Numbered from the stretch's first letter, positions 1-12,253 are shown. The stretch is DNA of 64,000 bases from Suillus spraguei (GCA_016800925.1 JABCPU010000222.1:48843-112842); one strand, 5' to 3'. Translations and numbers: made by a program. Notes: generated by a model not told the origin, from the letters alone.

Positions 1-770
1 GAAGCTTCCTCAAATCTCGCTAGAACGGTTGCTAGCGTTCAACGTTGCAACGCCAAACTCTATCCATCGCATGACTCACTTGCCAGCGAGGTTCCATGCT
101 TTATCGCCTGGAGGCATTGATGAAGCTCACACTATGCGACTCAATCTAGTATCGTAGCTTCGGTACTACTGCCATTCACATCTTATCAAAATCAACCACT
201 AAATGACTCTTGAGTACGAAACGCGATCTCATAAATATCTAGTTAATGCCAGACTCGCCGCATATGTTAATACTAGGAGATCACCTCCCTTTCGAGATGT
301 CTCGAAAATTGTCAGCGGACTCATCCCAGATGCCATGTCGTGTGTCCCCCAGGAAGGAGGATAGTGTGTCATTAAGGAGTGCGTCATCAATTTTTTACGC
401 CTAGAAAATTATATGACAATCTTTATAATCAGTGTTACACAGTGCTCCCTCATGCCATTTTCAATCCCACCTGACCACTAATGTGCTATCTCACATTGGA
501 AGACAATTGAACATACTCTTCTCTCCATTTCACTCGACGGCATCTTGGATGACTTGTTTGGTTGCACTATGATCGTTCCGTGCTCTCAAAAATCTGTCAC
601 CTAGTCACTTGTCACTCCAACTACCAACCTGTGATCAGGTGCAATATTTGCTAGTATACAAATCGACTCGTTATCATACCGTTGATGAAAGGTTCTTCAT
701 TTCCACGTTCAGTTGTACCTGAATATTTGAATATTGAATGCCAGACAGACTCAGATCTTGCCGACGTGCC
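1..770. other. Left-edge region without a recognisable gene
   Basis: I see no long reading frame, recognisable protein motif or repeat here. It is AT-rich intergenic sequence upstream of the duplicated oxygenase block that starts near 771. Confidence 0.5.
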
Positions 771-2330
771 GTCCATAAGTTAGGGGTATGGTCACCAGTG
801 AACACAGGGGACTGCTTGCGATTTTAACTTAAATCTTCCGACCAATAAACACTTCGGCGAAAATGTTCACCATCACAATTGAGGATTACTCAGACTCCTC
901 ATTCTCAGACTCCTCATCAATTTCCTCGAACTCAGAGCCAGAGAATGAGCTCTCCACCTTCGAGAGTATCGGGCGATATATCGATTATATTTCCAGTGCT
1001 ACCACAGCATATGAAGTGCACAGAGAGACCAAGCTCACACGCGCACTCGACAACCTTTCCGGCAGTCCGTTTGTGTCCTTCAAGAGTCAGGAAAATGCAG
1101 CCACATTAAAGCTGCTCGTCAAGGGAGAGGATGCAGGGACATGGATGGAACCTGCCGTTGAAGTGCTGCAAAAGCATGCAACCCCTTCACCATTCGGCAG
1201 GGGAAAAGAAACAGTCATGGATCCAACTTACAGGCACGGAACAGAGCTCAAAGCGGATGACCTTGCCTTCAGTTTGGATGATGAATATAATATCCTCACA
1301 GATGGTTCGTGCTACACATCCAGAGAGAACTCCAGGCAAGCATGTTCGTAGGCAAAAATGTTACCCTCAAGTTATACAAGCTCGCCATATATGGCGAAGG
1401 GGGTCATTTTGACTGGCATCGTGACTCCACACAAAGCGATGCTCATCATGGAACGGTGCTTGTCGCACTCAACACGGAATGGGAGGGAAGAGAGCTTATG
1501 TTGAGGCATCAAGGTGTCGAAACAACTGTCAACATGCATCCAAAAAGTCCGGCGACCAGCTCCGCCCGGTCGTGGTTGCATTCTACACAGACACAGAGCA
1601 CAAGGTCGTGCCTGTGACTAAGGGCACGCGACTAGTGCTCCAGTATGACGTCGAAGTTGTCCAGCAACCGCCTGAAGATCGGATTCCTCTGCCTGGTTAC
1701 ACTCCCTTGAAAAGGGCTGTTGATCGTCACCAGCATATTCATATTGCATCCCACATCCACACTTATCCCAACTTGGATCAGAAGTCGGTGCAGGCTGTCG
1801 TTGATGAGATCAGAGAATTGCACAAAGAAGGCATCCATATCGTCGCTTTCCCGCTGGCTCACCTCTACCGCAAGGCAAGCATTAAGAAAAAATAAAATAT
1901 CTCAAGGGAAGTGACTCAGCGCTTTTTGATGCTCTCGAGAATCATTTCAACGTCGCACTCCATCCTGTTCTTATCCGCGCTATTGAAGATGGTGAAGGGG
2001 ATGACTCTCAGGAACTGTTCTTTGCACACAAGTATAAATCGCCTGAGAAGATTGAAGAGGAACCTTCGAGTGGCGGAGTTCTCGAGAACGCTTCATTTCA
2101 TCTTCCACAGACTTCTGCAATTTTGCAGCTTTCATTGCCAACCGGGATGCACCTTGGTAACCAGGCAGATATCAGTGGTGAGGCAAGGTATTTTGGCGCT
2201 GGCGTGTTTGTGGAACCAAAGAGTGAGTAATGGTCTTCAGGGGCTCTAGTTTCGCTAGAAAGAGATATTCGCATTCAAATCAGGACTGAAGAAAGCATAT
2301 GTAGTAGTAGTACTAGCAGTTACACAATGA
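771..2330 (+). repeat. Segmental duplication, unit A (oxygenase gene with its flanks)
   Basis: Positions 771-862 upstream of copy 1 (starting TCGTCCATAAGTTAGGGG) recur before copy 2 from about 3818. The 3' flank at 2255-2330 recurs at about 6230-6300. The duplicated unit therefore includes promoter, coding region and about 100 bp of 3' flank. Unit B spans about 3818-6300, longer because of a transposon insertion. Direct tandem orientation suggests unequal crossing-over or tandem duplication. Confidence 0.8.
863..2230 (+). pseudogene. 2-oxoglutarate/Fe(II)-dependent oxygenase, copy 1 (frameshifted)
   Basis: The encoded protein resembles fungal prolyl-4-hydroxylase-like 2OG-Fe(II) oxygenases. 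The start at 863 is followed by an acidic serine-rich leader, then a conserved segment (TAYEVHRETKL, PFVSFKSQEN). The catalytic core sits at 1400-1660: an HxD iron ligand pair in FDWHRDS, then an LNTEWEG..ELMLRHQG strand, and a distal His followed by a GTRLVLQYDV segment that would bind 2-oxoglutarate. Compared with copy 2, the frame breaks three times. A divergent patch at about 1280-1340 leads to a stop at 1351. A base is missing near 1540 (CCAAAAAGTCC against CCACAAAAGTCC). A small insertion near 1890 creates a TAA. The last frame ends VEPKSE at 2230. It is either a decayed copy or is damaged by base-call indels. The substrate is unknown. Confidence 0.75.
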
Positions 2331-3817
2331 ATCGTGATTCGATGATCTATCAGCGAAACAATTACGACCACAGATCATTTCCATGGTTCGACCCTGGGTT
2401 GCTGCTGTCATTTTGCAAGCAAGTGTTGAAAATACATAGTATAGGGCGTAGCTATTTTGACGCGGCATTGACAAGCCACTAATGAGGCCACGGTGTCAAA
2501 TCATATGATATACATGACAGAGTTAGGAGCATAGTACATCAATACCTTCGCACCGTTGAACGTATCAAAAGAATATTGGCTAGTACTTGACTAGACAGTA
2601 AGTATTCTATCCATGTCCTACTTTCCAGAGGGCCAGCGAACGATCAGAGGATCTGGGGACAAGACTACTCGGAAATGGGATCTCAAGGTGGGAAAGGAGA
2701 TTGAAGAATCGCGGTATATCATATATCTCCGGACTTGCGATGATAGTACAGCGCAGACATGGACACTTTAGGTCAAGCGTGGGAACCTTGATGTGGTTCG
2801 CGAATCGCGAATCGCGGTTGACGCGCCTGTGACGCGGCATCCGAGCCAACTTCAACTCCTCAAAGTTTCTACTATCCGACTGAATCAACTCCCAGATCAA
2901 GTTGCGTGGGTTCATGATCATTTCTCCATAATTTTTTTCATCATAATGGATACATCCTACTGGCCAATTAGCCAATGATTATTTTCCTGGTACCGACGAG
3001 TGACACGGCTGGCCCGGGTCTGACTGCGGTGCAAGGGTGGAAATGCATGATCATTCGTTCTTTTATTAATCTTACGGATACCTACTATTAACTAAGTCAG
3101 CAAATGACAATTTTCTTTTCCTTCCTCTCTGGACCCCTCTCTGAAGCACTCCGATGTTTAACGGGCACACATTCTTCAACTGGCAGCGAAGGGCAGCGTT
3201 TCACGGGCCCAATTTCTTTTTCGGCCAGCTATGACTTCGAATAACCCGTCCGAAGATGTCATCAGGGTTATCGGGCTTATTGAATAGAGCGAGTACTTAG
3301 CATTTTAGTCACTTTAAGTTCACTCTCATTGTAATATCTTCCCGGAACCCATTCATTAGGGATATCGAGGTTCCACCGCCTGAGATGTTGACCAGCATCC
3401 AAACCCCACAGCTGGTTGCCTCCAGGTCCTCCTTCGAACATCCTTGCTTCTAGTGCGGTCAGAGGTCTACTGTCAGCCACAAAGCTGTCGGCAGGATAAC
3501 TTATCAGTGAGATCAGTCCAAGCCATCCTCAACAGCTTGCTATCATTCCATTCCTCGTTCCGAACTTGGACGCGTCTTTTGAAATAACTAGCCTTTCGAT
3601 GAGAGAAAGCATGTACCAAAGGTATGCCAACCGAGCCATTTTTTGATAGACTTGATCTTGATAGTGACTCTGTTCCAGCATTTGCCTGCGAGCGGCTCTC
3701 GACATCCAACGCGGCTCAGACACAGACCTGCGCCAGTTATGATGTTGATGACGATAAAAACATTTATAAATGTATCACATACTACATAAACCACCAGTCC
3801 CTCGCCTCTTGCCCTTG
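2331..3817. other. Spacer between oxygenase copies 1 and 2
   Basis: About 1.5 kb without a gene I can name. A 122-codon minus-strand frame lies at 2607-2975, and a few 60-80 codon minus frames lie at 3277-3794. None has a motif I recognise, a convincing intron structure or a homologue elsewhere in the window. They may belong to a degraded or lineage-specific gene. Confidence 0.4.
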
Positions 3818-4744
3818 TCGTCCATAAGTTAGGGGTGTGGTCAATTTATGTAATACGATCAGACCTCCTGACCAATGAACAAGCATGCGATTATGACCTT
3901 TGCTACTCGCTCATAGTCCATTGATAACAAACTCACATCTTCCATCAATAAATATCGGCGAAAATGCACTCAGATACCCCCAGTCAGATAGTCACGTCTC
4001 ATCAAGTTTCGTGGACCCAGACTCCTCATCTGCAGACCCCTCATCGGTTTTCTCAAACTCAGAGCCAGAGCATGAGCTCTCCATCTTCCAGCGCATCGGG
4101 GGATATCTCGATTCTTTTTCTGGCTCTACAGCATATGAAGTGCACAGAGAAACCAAGCTTACATGTGCACTCGATAACCTTGCCAGTAGTCCGTTCGTAT
4201 CCTTCAAGAGTCAGGAAAATACAGCCAAATTTGGGCTGCTCGTCAAGGGAGAGGATGCGGGGACATGGATGGAACCTGCCATTGGAGTATTGCAGAGGCA
4301 TGCAACCCCTTCGCCATTCGGTAGGGGGGAGGAAACTGTCATGGATCCAGCTTACAGGCATGGAACGGAGCTCAAAGCGAATGAGCTCACCTTCTGTGTG
4401 AAAGAGAATAGGGAATTGAGATCTTATCTCAAGCATTTCAAGAGCCACGTCCAGAATGAACTCCGGAAAAGCATGTTCGTAGGCAAAATCGTTACCCTCA
4501 AGTTATATAAGCTCGCCATATATGGCGAAGGAGGTCATTTCGACTGGCATCGTGACTCCACGCATAATAATGCTCACCATGGAACAGTGCTCGTCGCACT
4601 CAACACGGAATGGGAGGGAGGAGAGCTTATGTTGAGGCATCAAGGCGTCGAGACAATTGTCGACATGCATCCACAAAAGTCCAGCAACGAGCTCTGGCCA
4701 GTTGTGGTCGCATTCTACACAGACACAGAGCACAAAGTCATGCC

Positions 4745-5575
4745 TGTCAAGATATGACTATCGACGTCACTTTTTTTTTTTTTTTTTTTTTTTTTTTTGA
4801 ATCCTTGTTTTGTGTCCGTTGGGGCGGAGCCCTATGATAGACATTACATGCGGTATTTACTCTAATTGATGCATATGTGCGTGTCCGTGGATGTTGGGTC
4901 GTGTTCAATGGTCCTGGCCGAGGCGCGGACGTTAACACCAGCTTAAGGTGAAAGGGGGGGTTGTTGCAGGGATTGGGGTGCGTCTAGCTGTTTTTGTCGT
5001 TCTTGTCCTTTGGTGGTGATACGTCTCCGAAGGTTGGCTCGAATCTTTTCGTTTTGGCTATGAATGTGAACAGTGACTTTAGACATTCAGCGTCATTGAG
5101 AATGTGCTTCACATGGTGCGCTCTCGTTCCTAGTTCTTGTCTGAGTATGTTGCGTTGTCTGGTGTATGCTGGGCAGGTGAGAAGGAAGTGATGGACTGAC
5201 TCGTTTCCTTCGTTGCATTGTTGGCATGTTGCTGTTTCTGACTTCGCTATACGGTGTAGGTGTTTGTTGAGAGGAATGTGTCCTGTTCTGAGCTGGAAGA
5301 GAAGCGAGCTGTGACGACGCGGGAATTGATCAATGAGTCCTGCGAAGTGTTTCGACGGAGCGGATCGACGTCACTCTCGTACGTACTCATCCTTTTCTTT
5401 TACATACGCAATCACTCTTCGATACATGCTTCAGACACGTTTTCCTTTGATTCTCCGTCTTAATCAGCATATTAATACCTCTCACCGTCGAATATTGTTG
5501 AGTAGTCTTTTGACCCAATGTGAAGTCTTCGTTCTTGTCCCTCATCCCTGGTCCGAGCCTCTTAAGATCTTCACA
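4745..5575. mobile_element. LTR-like insertion (TG..CA ends, 5-bp ATGCC duplication) in oxygenase copy 2
   Basis: The insert begins TGTCAAGAT and ends ATCTTCACA, an imperfect 9-bp terminal inverted repeat with TG..CA ends. It is flanked by ATGCC on both sides (4740-4744 and 5576-5580). Copy 1 of the gene lacks the insert. Removing the insert and one ATGCC restores an unbroken frame. Excluding the nested LINE fragment, the element is about 227 bp, consistent with a small solo LTR or TRIM-type element. An intron is less likely: the left junction GTCAAG is a weak donor and no clear branch/acceptor context is seen. Confidence 0.65.
4772..5363 (-). mobile_element. 5'-truncated LINE fragment with poly(A) and 12-bp target duplication
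   Basis: A run of T at 4771-4798 is the poly(A) tail of a minus-strand retroposon. The target duplication ATCGACGTCACT is present at 4760-4771 and 5364-5375. On the minus strand the fragment encodes the C-terminal zinc-finger-like end of a LINE ORF2 (Cys/His pattern near 5200-5230). It is organised like the end of the LINE at 42.3-43 kb, with a similar 3' UTR arrangement (poly(T), then a GGGGC..CCCTATG stretch). It is nested inside the LTR-like element. Confidence 0.85.
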
Positions 5576-6236
5576 ATGCCCGTGACCAAGGGCATACGAC
5601 TGGTGCTCCAGTATGACGTCAAAGTCGTCCAGCAAGCGCCTGAAAAGTGGATTCCCCCGCCTAGTTACACCCCCTTGACGAGGGCTGTTTATCGTCACCA
5701 GTACATTGCATCCCACATTCACACTTATCCCAACTTGGACCAGAAGTTGGTGCAGGCTGTCGTAGACGAGATCAAAGAACTGCACAAAGAAGGCATTACT
5801 ACTGTCGCTTTCCCGCTTATTCACCTCTACCGCAAGGCAAGCATCCAGAAGAAATACCTCAAGGGAACTGACTCAGCGCTCTTTGACGTTCTTGAGAATC
5901 ATTTCAACGTTGTTCTCCATCCTGTTCTTATCCGCGCTATCGAAGATGGCGAAGGGGATAACTCTTCGGAGCTGTTTTTTGCACACAAGTATCAATCGTC
6001 TGAGGAGAATGAAGGAGAGCCTTCTCATGCTAAAAGACGGAGAAGTAGAGTTTTCAAGAATGCTTCGTTTTACCTTCCACGGGCCTCGGCGATTCTGCAA
6101 CTTTCATTACCGAACGGGGTGCACCTTGGTAATGAGGCCCAGATCAGTGGCGAGGCAAGGTACTATGGCGGTGGCATGTTTGTGGAACCAAAGAGCGAGG
6201 CGTAATAGTGTTCAGGACCTCTTTTTTTTGGTAGAA

Positions 6237-6770
6237 AGAAAGATTCGCATGCAAATTAGGATTGTTTGATATGGAGAAAGCCTATGTATTAGTACCAGCG
6301 GTGAATACAAACACTACTAGTTTTCCTGTCGGATTCTTTCCAGTTGAACAACCTCTGCAAGCCGCTGCCGCGCTCTCGGCGATTTACCGTGAGCTATCCT
6401 GGTTGTTTTTGAATCCCGGGGGAGAGAAACGAACGGCTAGATGGAGAGAGATACTTGGGTGTATGGTTCGACGCACAGCAATGCTCACCTCGGAACGTAC
6501 TCGACACAGAATGGGAAGGAGGACGAGCTCCGGCTGGTCATGGCCACATTATATGTGTTGTGCTAATGTATGAGTCAGAATATATATTGTTGAAGCAAAG
6601 TATTTTGGCGTAGGCATATTGGTGGAACCAGATTGCAAAGACCCTCCATGGTGTCCGGACAACGGACGTGACGAGTGGGAGAGAGACACCACGAAGTGGG
6701 ACAATCCCGTTGAATTTATCAAAAGCGACGAGGTTTCCGTACTACAACATTTGTAGTGTCGCTACTAGTG
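6237..6770 (+). pseudogene. Third, fragmentary oxygenase copy
   Basis: After the 3' flank of copy 2, short pieces of the oxygenase reappear. About 6461-6545 resembles the HRDS..HHGTVLV..NTEWEGGEL region, and 6588-6650 resembles the C-terminal EARYFGxGxxVEPK segment. The intervening catalytic half is missing. A tail reading PDNGRDEWERDTTKWDNP then runs to a stop at about 6756 and may represent an extended C-terminus. It cannot encode an active enzyme. Confidence 0.6.
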
Positions 6771-6961
6771 GGGCGAATTTGAGCTTGACTCGGCCCGGAG
6801 GAATCAGCGACCGAAATTTATAAATTCCCATGCAAATTCAAGTTGCGTCCTGCAACCACAACATTGACAGTCCAGTGCTTTGTGCGTACATACCTGTTCT
6901 CAAAGACTCAATTTCATTAACTTGTGGAACGCCTCGTCTACTGGAGGAGGTTCGAGTATTG

Positions 6962-8342
6962 ATGGTGAATGGTGCTAGTGACCTGAAACGAACGAGGGAG
7001 GACCAAGATCCTGATGACGGTCAGCACGAAATTTCATCACACGCCATACAATTCTCACATCACCTCAATTATTTTTAGAGCAGATAGTACCAACTCACCG
7101 GAAAAAAATTCCAAGGCAGAATGATCAACCTTCACTTTCCGTTGCAATTGGCAGTGCTGTTGAAAAGGATACCGAAAGCGATGATGTCGAACCTGTAGAT
7201 CCTCATTCGAACGCTTTATGTTCAGCACTGCCCAATGATGCCTGCGGGGATACTATCAACTCTTTGCTTGACCTCACTTCTTTAGACTCTCAGGATAGCA
7301 TATCCGCTCGTTTTGACTCGTTATCACGGGCTTTATTGTCCGAACATTATCTTTCAGTCGTTCATGACAGCTCTCAGACGGACTATGAAATCCTTGAACT
7401 AGAATTTTACCTTCAGAAGTCAGGCTGCCACGAAGACCCATTCACTCACGGAAGTGTAGAGCAAGAGCACAGCGGGCAGTGGTGAGAATTTACTCTTGAG
7501 TTGTTGTATAAGAGATAGTTCAAAATGGCTCTCACAGGTATTTTCATCGTGCACCGAAGCGCTCAAACTCATCGCAAGCCAATCTTGCTGCCACTGTAGC
7601 AGGAGGTTATCGGGGTGGCACACGTAAAGGTCTTGATTTGACTTTTGGTGGCCCCGTGTGCACGCAAACGTCTTCTACTGTGGAGGCTCACATCATGTCA
7701 GGAATATTGCGAGGTGGTGCTCTTCTGCGCACCATACGTCGAGTTCAGGACCAGAAGGTTATCTCAGGACCTTCACTCCTCGTCGATGAGATTTTGCGCG
7801 TATCCGGTGCCTCGAATATCAGCGAGCTTGTGTCCGTTAAGTGGAAAGGGGACATTGCTGCCCTCTCGATCCCGAGCCAACCGAGGGGAGTTTATATGTA
7901 CTTGCGCAAGCGACCTGCATCAAGCTTTGTGACCTCACCCGTGTTCCGTTCTCCACGCATTGGACTCGATCTTTCTAACCCATATACCAAAGCCAACCCC
8001 ACACATCCACGAATTGTCTTCGTGGGCAAATTGTATCGGTACTTCACTCATCCAGACCTTCTCATTGCCAACGGGCGCACCCAAACGTTCGTAGGACTAT
8101 ACTTGGCCCTTGTCGAAGAAAAGAAATACGAACCCGGTTCATACCAGTTCCGCAACGAACTAATTAAGCTAACGGGAATCAAGTACATGACTCTTGTTAA
8201 GTATGTGTTGGACTATGAGTTCGGATTCGAGAGAGGGAAGTTGGAGGAGTTTGTCGGGGCCGCTGGAAAAGGTACTTCGGCCTCTGCGTCTGCATATATT
8301 AGGATGATGGGCACGCTCGCAAAGGTGCTCGACATTCCATGA
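6962..8342 (+). CDS. Alkyladenine DNA glycosylase-like (AAG-fold) fungal protein
   Basis: Three exons fit cleanly: 6962-7019, 7079-7481 and 7538-8342, with 59- and 56-bp introns (GTCAGC..TTTTTAG; GTGAGA..CACAG). The product is 421 residues. After a polar N-terminus, the core reads EILELEFYL, HEDPFTH, QWYFHR, GGTRKGLDLTFGG, GGALLRTI, ISGPSLLVDEIL and FRSPRIGLDL. This order parallels methylpurine DNA glycosylases (ETEAYL, DPASH, YGMxxCLN, LLRA, GPxKL, ARVGV). I infer an AAG-like fold from motif order only. The proximal glutamate equivalent is present (LELEFYL). Whether it excises alkylated bases is unknown, as fungal families with this signature may have other roles. The start was chosen as the first in-frame ATG giving a clean phase-1 intron. 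Confidence 0.65.
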
Positions 8343-9812
8343 AATGATCATGTATATTCGAGTATCTGTAAGTTCCACCTTGAGTCCTGCTCTAGTGCTA
8401 CAGCTCACAAGCTTATTTCCGAGGTAGAATGAATAATGAATATGTCGAATGATAATTGAATGGGATTGCATCACATTCTAAACAACATGCTCATCTGGGA
8501 TGCAAGATCAGCATAGATGGTAAGATGTGACAAGCACGATGACATTTACCTTCGGTAAAAGCGTTCATAACAATCTCGACAAGGCTTATCATATGGCACC
8601 GTTTTTTGCACGGACATGCTCGTACATGCTATTGCCGGTTCCTTGCCACGCCGCCCAGCTGCATACCACTGCTTCCAGACTCGCTCTCCTTGTCTCCTCT
8701 CCTCACATTTGTAGATATGAGGTTTAACGGGTCCAGCCATGCGCCTGCACGGGCAAATATAGACGTACTGGACCTCTGTGATTTCGCACATGACAAGGAT
8801 AGTGGTGTGTTTGGGTGAACACTGAGGGGTGAGCGAGTTTTTTAAGTTATGTTTGTGGTGGTATGATGGTTGTGTTGTACTTATACCTAGAGCAGGCGTG
8901 CATGCCACAAAATCCACTGGCCTACGGTGAAAGTGTGCAAGGTTCTCATTGGACAGGGAATGTGAATTGACCAGTGGACCGTCCACAGTGGCATGGTGCA
9001 TTGTGCTTATTCATCAGTGACTCGTTGCCGTATCGCGCCATACATACTTCAATGCCGGCCATTCTCATCTCCATGAAACTGAAGTACAATGGCCACCGCC
9101 TCCTAGGCCAAGGTCAGCCTGTGACTCGTGTGTATTTCTAATCGAGTTGACAGTATGGAATATTCGTATTGTTTCTAACACCTCCAATATACACCTCCTT
9201 CACGCACTACACCGTATCTGTGAAGCAGTCATAAATGCGAGGTCAGCCAGTTACACTGAAATGTGCTTACATCAACAGTATACACAACCAGATAAACGGA
9301 CCGAAGGGCCGCTCACTTCGATTGCATTTGCCGCGCACATAGCTTTCCACTCTTCGACGTTCTCAACTGAGCCCTTTTGCTGAGCTCTCTCAATACTCTT
9401 CTGCCATATACATATGATATCAACATATTTATCCCTTGAGACTACGGTCTTGCACTTTGAACAAAAGGTGACGGATAATGAGCTTTTACACATCGGACTT
9501 GCGATGATGGATTGGAACGTTTTAAAATGAGATGGAGAAATCCATCAAGAGCGCCTGTACTTATATTTTGTGGAAGCCTAGTGTGGACGACACCAATTGT
9601 GGCGCTTTCAGACCCACACATGAGAGATATTGGCCATAGTGGATATTATTGCCACGACCTAGGCTGTGCCAAGGCTGGCCTAAGGATGACTTCAATTTAT
9701 AAAGCTTCAGCACCTACACATATTGAAGACAATCGACTGCGCTAATGACTGAGCGAAGAAGTGGTGATGTTCCAGAAGGTATTAGCCTGAGGCGTTGATC
9801 TCCATTGAGTAG
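8343..9812. other. Intergenic region between the AAG-like gene and the permease
   Basis: About 1.5 kb with only short, unsupported frames on both strands (at most about 150 codons, low-complexity or antisense-like composition). Both neighbouring genes end here (convergent), so it holds two 3' UTRs. I see no RNA gene or transposon ends. Confidence 0.5.
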
Positions 9813-12253
9813 TCAATAAATACGTTTAGCTGCATAAGATAGCCAGGTTCGCCACCCAGGGGTTACCGTGCCAGCAGCGCTCTCCTCATCTTTTCCTTCA
9901 CGATCTCGGATCACTGCACCTTCTCCAGGTTTCCAAACAGCATCGGTTTGTAAGTCTACCTCGAGTAACGGCACGAAATGCTGCCGGATTCCAAGTCCAA
10001 ATCGCTCATAGAGAGTATAGCCAAGGTATAGGACAATGTAAAGAGTGACGCCAATGTATGTGGCGACGACGTTCTAACGTGAATGTGATGAGATGAGGGA
10101 CACATCAGCGAAAGGTGGCTGCATGCATACCTTGGCCTCAAATGGCTGTTCTCTGACCGCCGAATATCCTTCCGCAATGAACATCAGTAAGGCGAGTACA
10201 ACGACTCCAGCAGGTAACAAAGGGAAGAAAGGCTGAGTATAAGGCAAATCCAACAACGAGCGCCCCTGAGCTCGATACGCCGCACGAAAACGCAGAGAGA
10301 TGAGACCTATAGAGCCCCATACAAGCAAGGCTGATATTCCTGTGAGATTGAGCAGCCAAGTGAACACCATCCCTTCCCCCCATATTGTTGTAAGGAACGT
10401 CACAGACGACACTACAAGCGCCATGCTACACCGTCAACGCACATCGTCAACGCACTCTACGAGCATAAAGAGATAGCGCAGACTCACACGAGTGCAGGCA
10501 CAGGAACGCCTCGACTGGTTACCCAGCCAAAGAGGCGAGGCGCCTGACCAGATCTGGCCAATGAGAGAAGCATGCGTGAACTCGCATAGAAACATGAATT
10601 TGTAGCGGATAAAACCGCAGTCAAGAGGACGGCATTGACAACGTGTACAGCGGCGCCAAACCCAGCACGCTGGAACACCACAGTCAGTGGAGAGGCCGTC
10701 ACATCTGAGTCTGATGGCAGATCGAAGAGATGGGCGATGAGCGATGAATACTGTTCCAGATTCATAACTCACTGTCTGCTGCACTAAGTAAGGTAGGGTC
10801 TTGCCAGTTGATGCAAAGTCCAATGGTGAGGATGGTCAAAATGTAGAAAAGGACTATTCGGAGGAAAGTAGCCTTGATAGCCCGAGGAACAGTTTTATGC
10901 GGTTTAACGGACTCTCCAGCAGCAACTGCTACCAGTTCGACACCGCCGAAAGAGTAAAAGGCGTACACGAAAGTCTGAGCGAAATTTTGAAAGCCACCAA
11001 TAAAAGCTTGGCCGTTGCGAAAATTCGATAAACCCTTCAAGTAGATGATATAAGCAGCCACATTACTGACGAACACTGTGCTTACGGGTCCAGGATGACC
11101 TTTTACTCCTCCCCAGTCGTAGATGAGCCCAGTAAAGATGAAAACTATAATCATGAGGACCTTGATGAGAGCAAACCAGTACTCAGACTCTCCTGTTGCA
11201 GACTAGCGTCAGAATATCTGGCACGCATACCCAATAACTACACACCGTAAACTCGAACGTGAATTAGTTGAAGTAAGAAAACAGGGACAATAATGACGAG
11301 CGCCCATTGCCAAGCCTGGACATGCGGTGCCCAAAACTGATTAAACGTCCTGTCAGCAATTTTCTCAGTATATCGGGAACACGATAAATGAACTTACCTG
11401 TAGGATGATCGCAGCAGCAGTAAGCTCGCTGGCTGACCACCATAACAAACGAGTAAGTCGGTCGCCTCCTCAAAAGAATGAAACTGGACAGAAGTGATGC
11501 TCACGTATTGAAAGACTCCTGAACAAAAATGGATAAACAACGTCAGACTTGTCAATGAACTTGTAATTCATGCTAGAGACAGAAGTACCACTGAAACCAA
11601 TAATTCCACCCTGTTCTCGAAAATCCTCCAGTCAGCATAAAAGGACATCAAGGTAGAAGTACGTACCTAACGTAAATCCTAGCGCGGGAGAGACGAATCT
11701 TCTGCCTAAGACGGAGAAAGCACCTGATACGGGGAACATGGCAGACATTTCTCCCCTCCAATTGGTTTCATTCAGTTTGAACACAATGATACAGTATTAG
11801 AAACATACAGGCTAATCACGACGCTGTATACAAACAGACCAACAACAAAATACGAGAGCAGAGCACTACCTGGCCCAGCCAAAGCAATAGCCTTGACAAA
11901 AGAATCAAAGTGGTTACAAAGGACGCGCTCACATGAGAACAAAGTGACGCTTACAGATCCAGCACTCAAGAAAATACCCGTCCCAATGGTCCCTCCGATC
12001 GCTGCGCAGATTCCAGAAAGTGTTTTCAGTACACGGCATCATTGGCCATAGATACCAAGTGCGTCTGCAGAGCTTCAAATGAACACTCACCGATCATCAT
12101 CAGGTGTCTGCTCTGCATTGCCCTCTTCGTTTCATTTTCGGTAGACGCGTCGCGGGACCCAACGATGACCCCCTTCCAAACACTAGTCAATGTCTTAGAT
12201 GCAACCTCATCGTCTACTGGCGCCTCATCCGGAAGTACCGCATCTTTTTCCAT
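9813..12253 (-). CDS. Amino-acid permease (APC superfamily), plasma membrane
   Basis: Multi-exon gene of the fungal AAP family. The start at 12253 (MEKDAVLPDEAPVDDE) gives a short acidic cytosolic N-terminus, then RAMQSRHLMMI joined by an intron (12002-12090) to the hallmark AIGGTIGTGIFLSAGS of helix 1. Exon 2 is 11955-12001. Further exons with hydrophobic segments follow at about 11880-11770 and 11720-11270, and a conserved block FVYAFYSFGGVELVAVAAGE (helix 6, 10970-10900) precedes KPHKTVPRAIKATFLRI. Later helices lie at 10765-10080. The last exon (below 10076) encodes LYIVLYLGYTLYERF and a soluble tail ending at TGA 9813-9815. Function: proton-coupled amino-acid uptake; substrate range cannot be read from sequence. 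About ten short introns. Confidence 0.9.

Larger units (their letters stand above)
3964..6205 (+). pseudogene. 2-oxoglutarate/Fe(II)-dependent oxygenase, copy 2 (transposon-interrupted)
   Basis: This paralogue of copy 1 is better preserved. It keeps the segment lost there (CVKENRELRSYLKHFKSH, about 4395-4450). The core keeps the HxD motif (FDWHRDS, about 4538), GGELMLRHQG, and after the insertion GIRLVLQYDV (about 5590). The C-terminus ends VEPKSEA at 6205. The coding sequence is split at 4744/5576 by an 831-bp LTR-like insertion. Joining the flanks at the ATGCC duplication keeps the frame (HKVMP then VTKG). The ATG at 3964 corresponds to copy 1's start by position and sequence context, but the downstream frame differs, so a small indel probably lies between 3964 and 4060. 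Protein loss is likely unless the insert is spliced out. Confidence 0.75.

Noticed and set aside
5333..6205. A 290-codon gene starting at 5333 after the insertion
   Set aside because: The first 80 codons come from transposon sequence. Only the part from 5577 matches the oxygenase, so it is the 3' half of copy 2.
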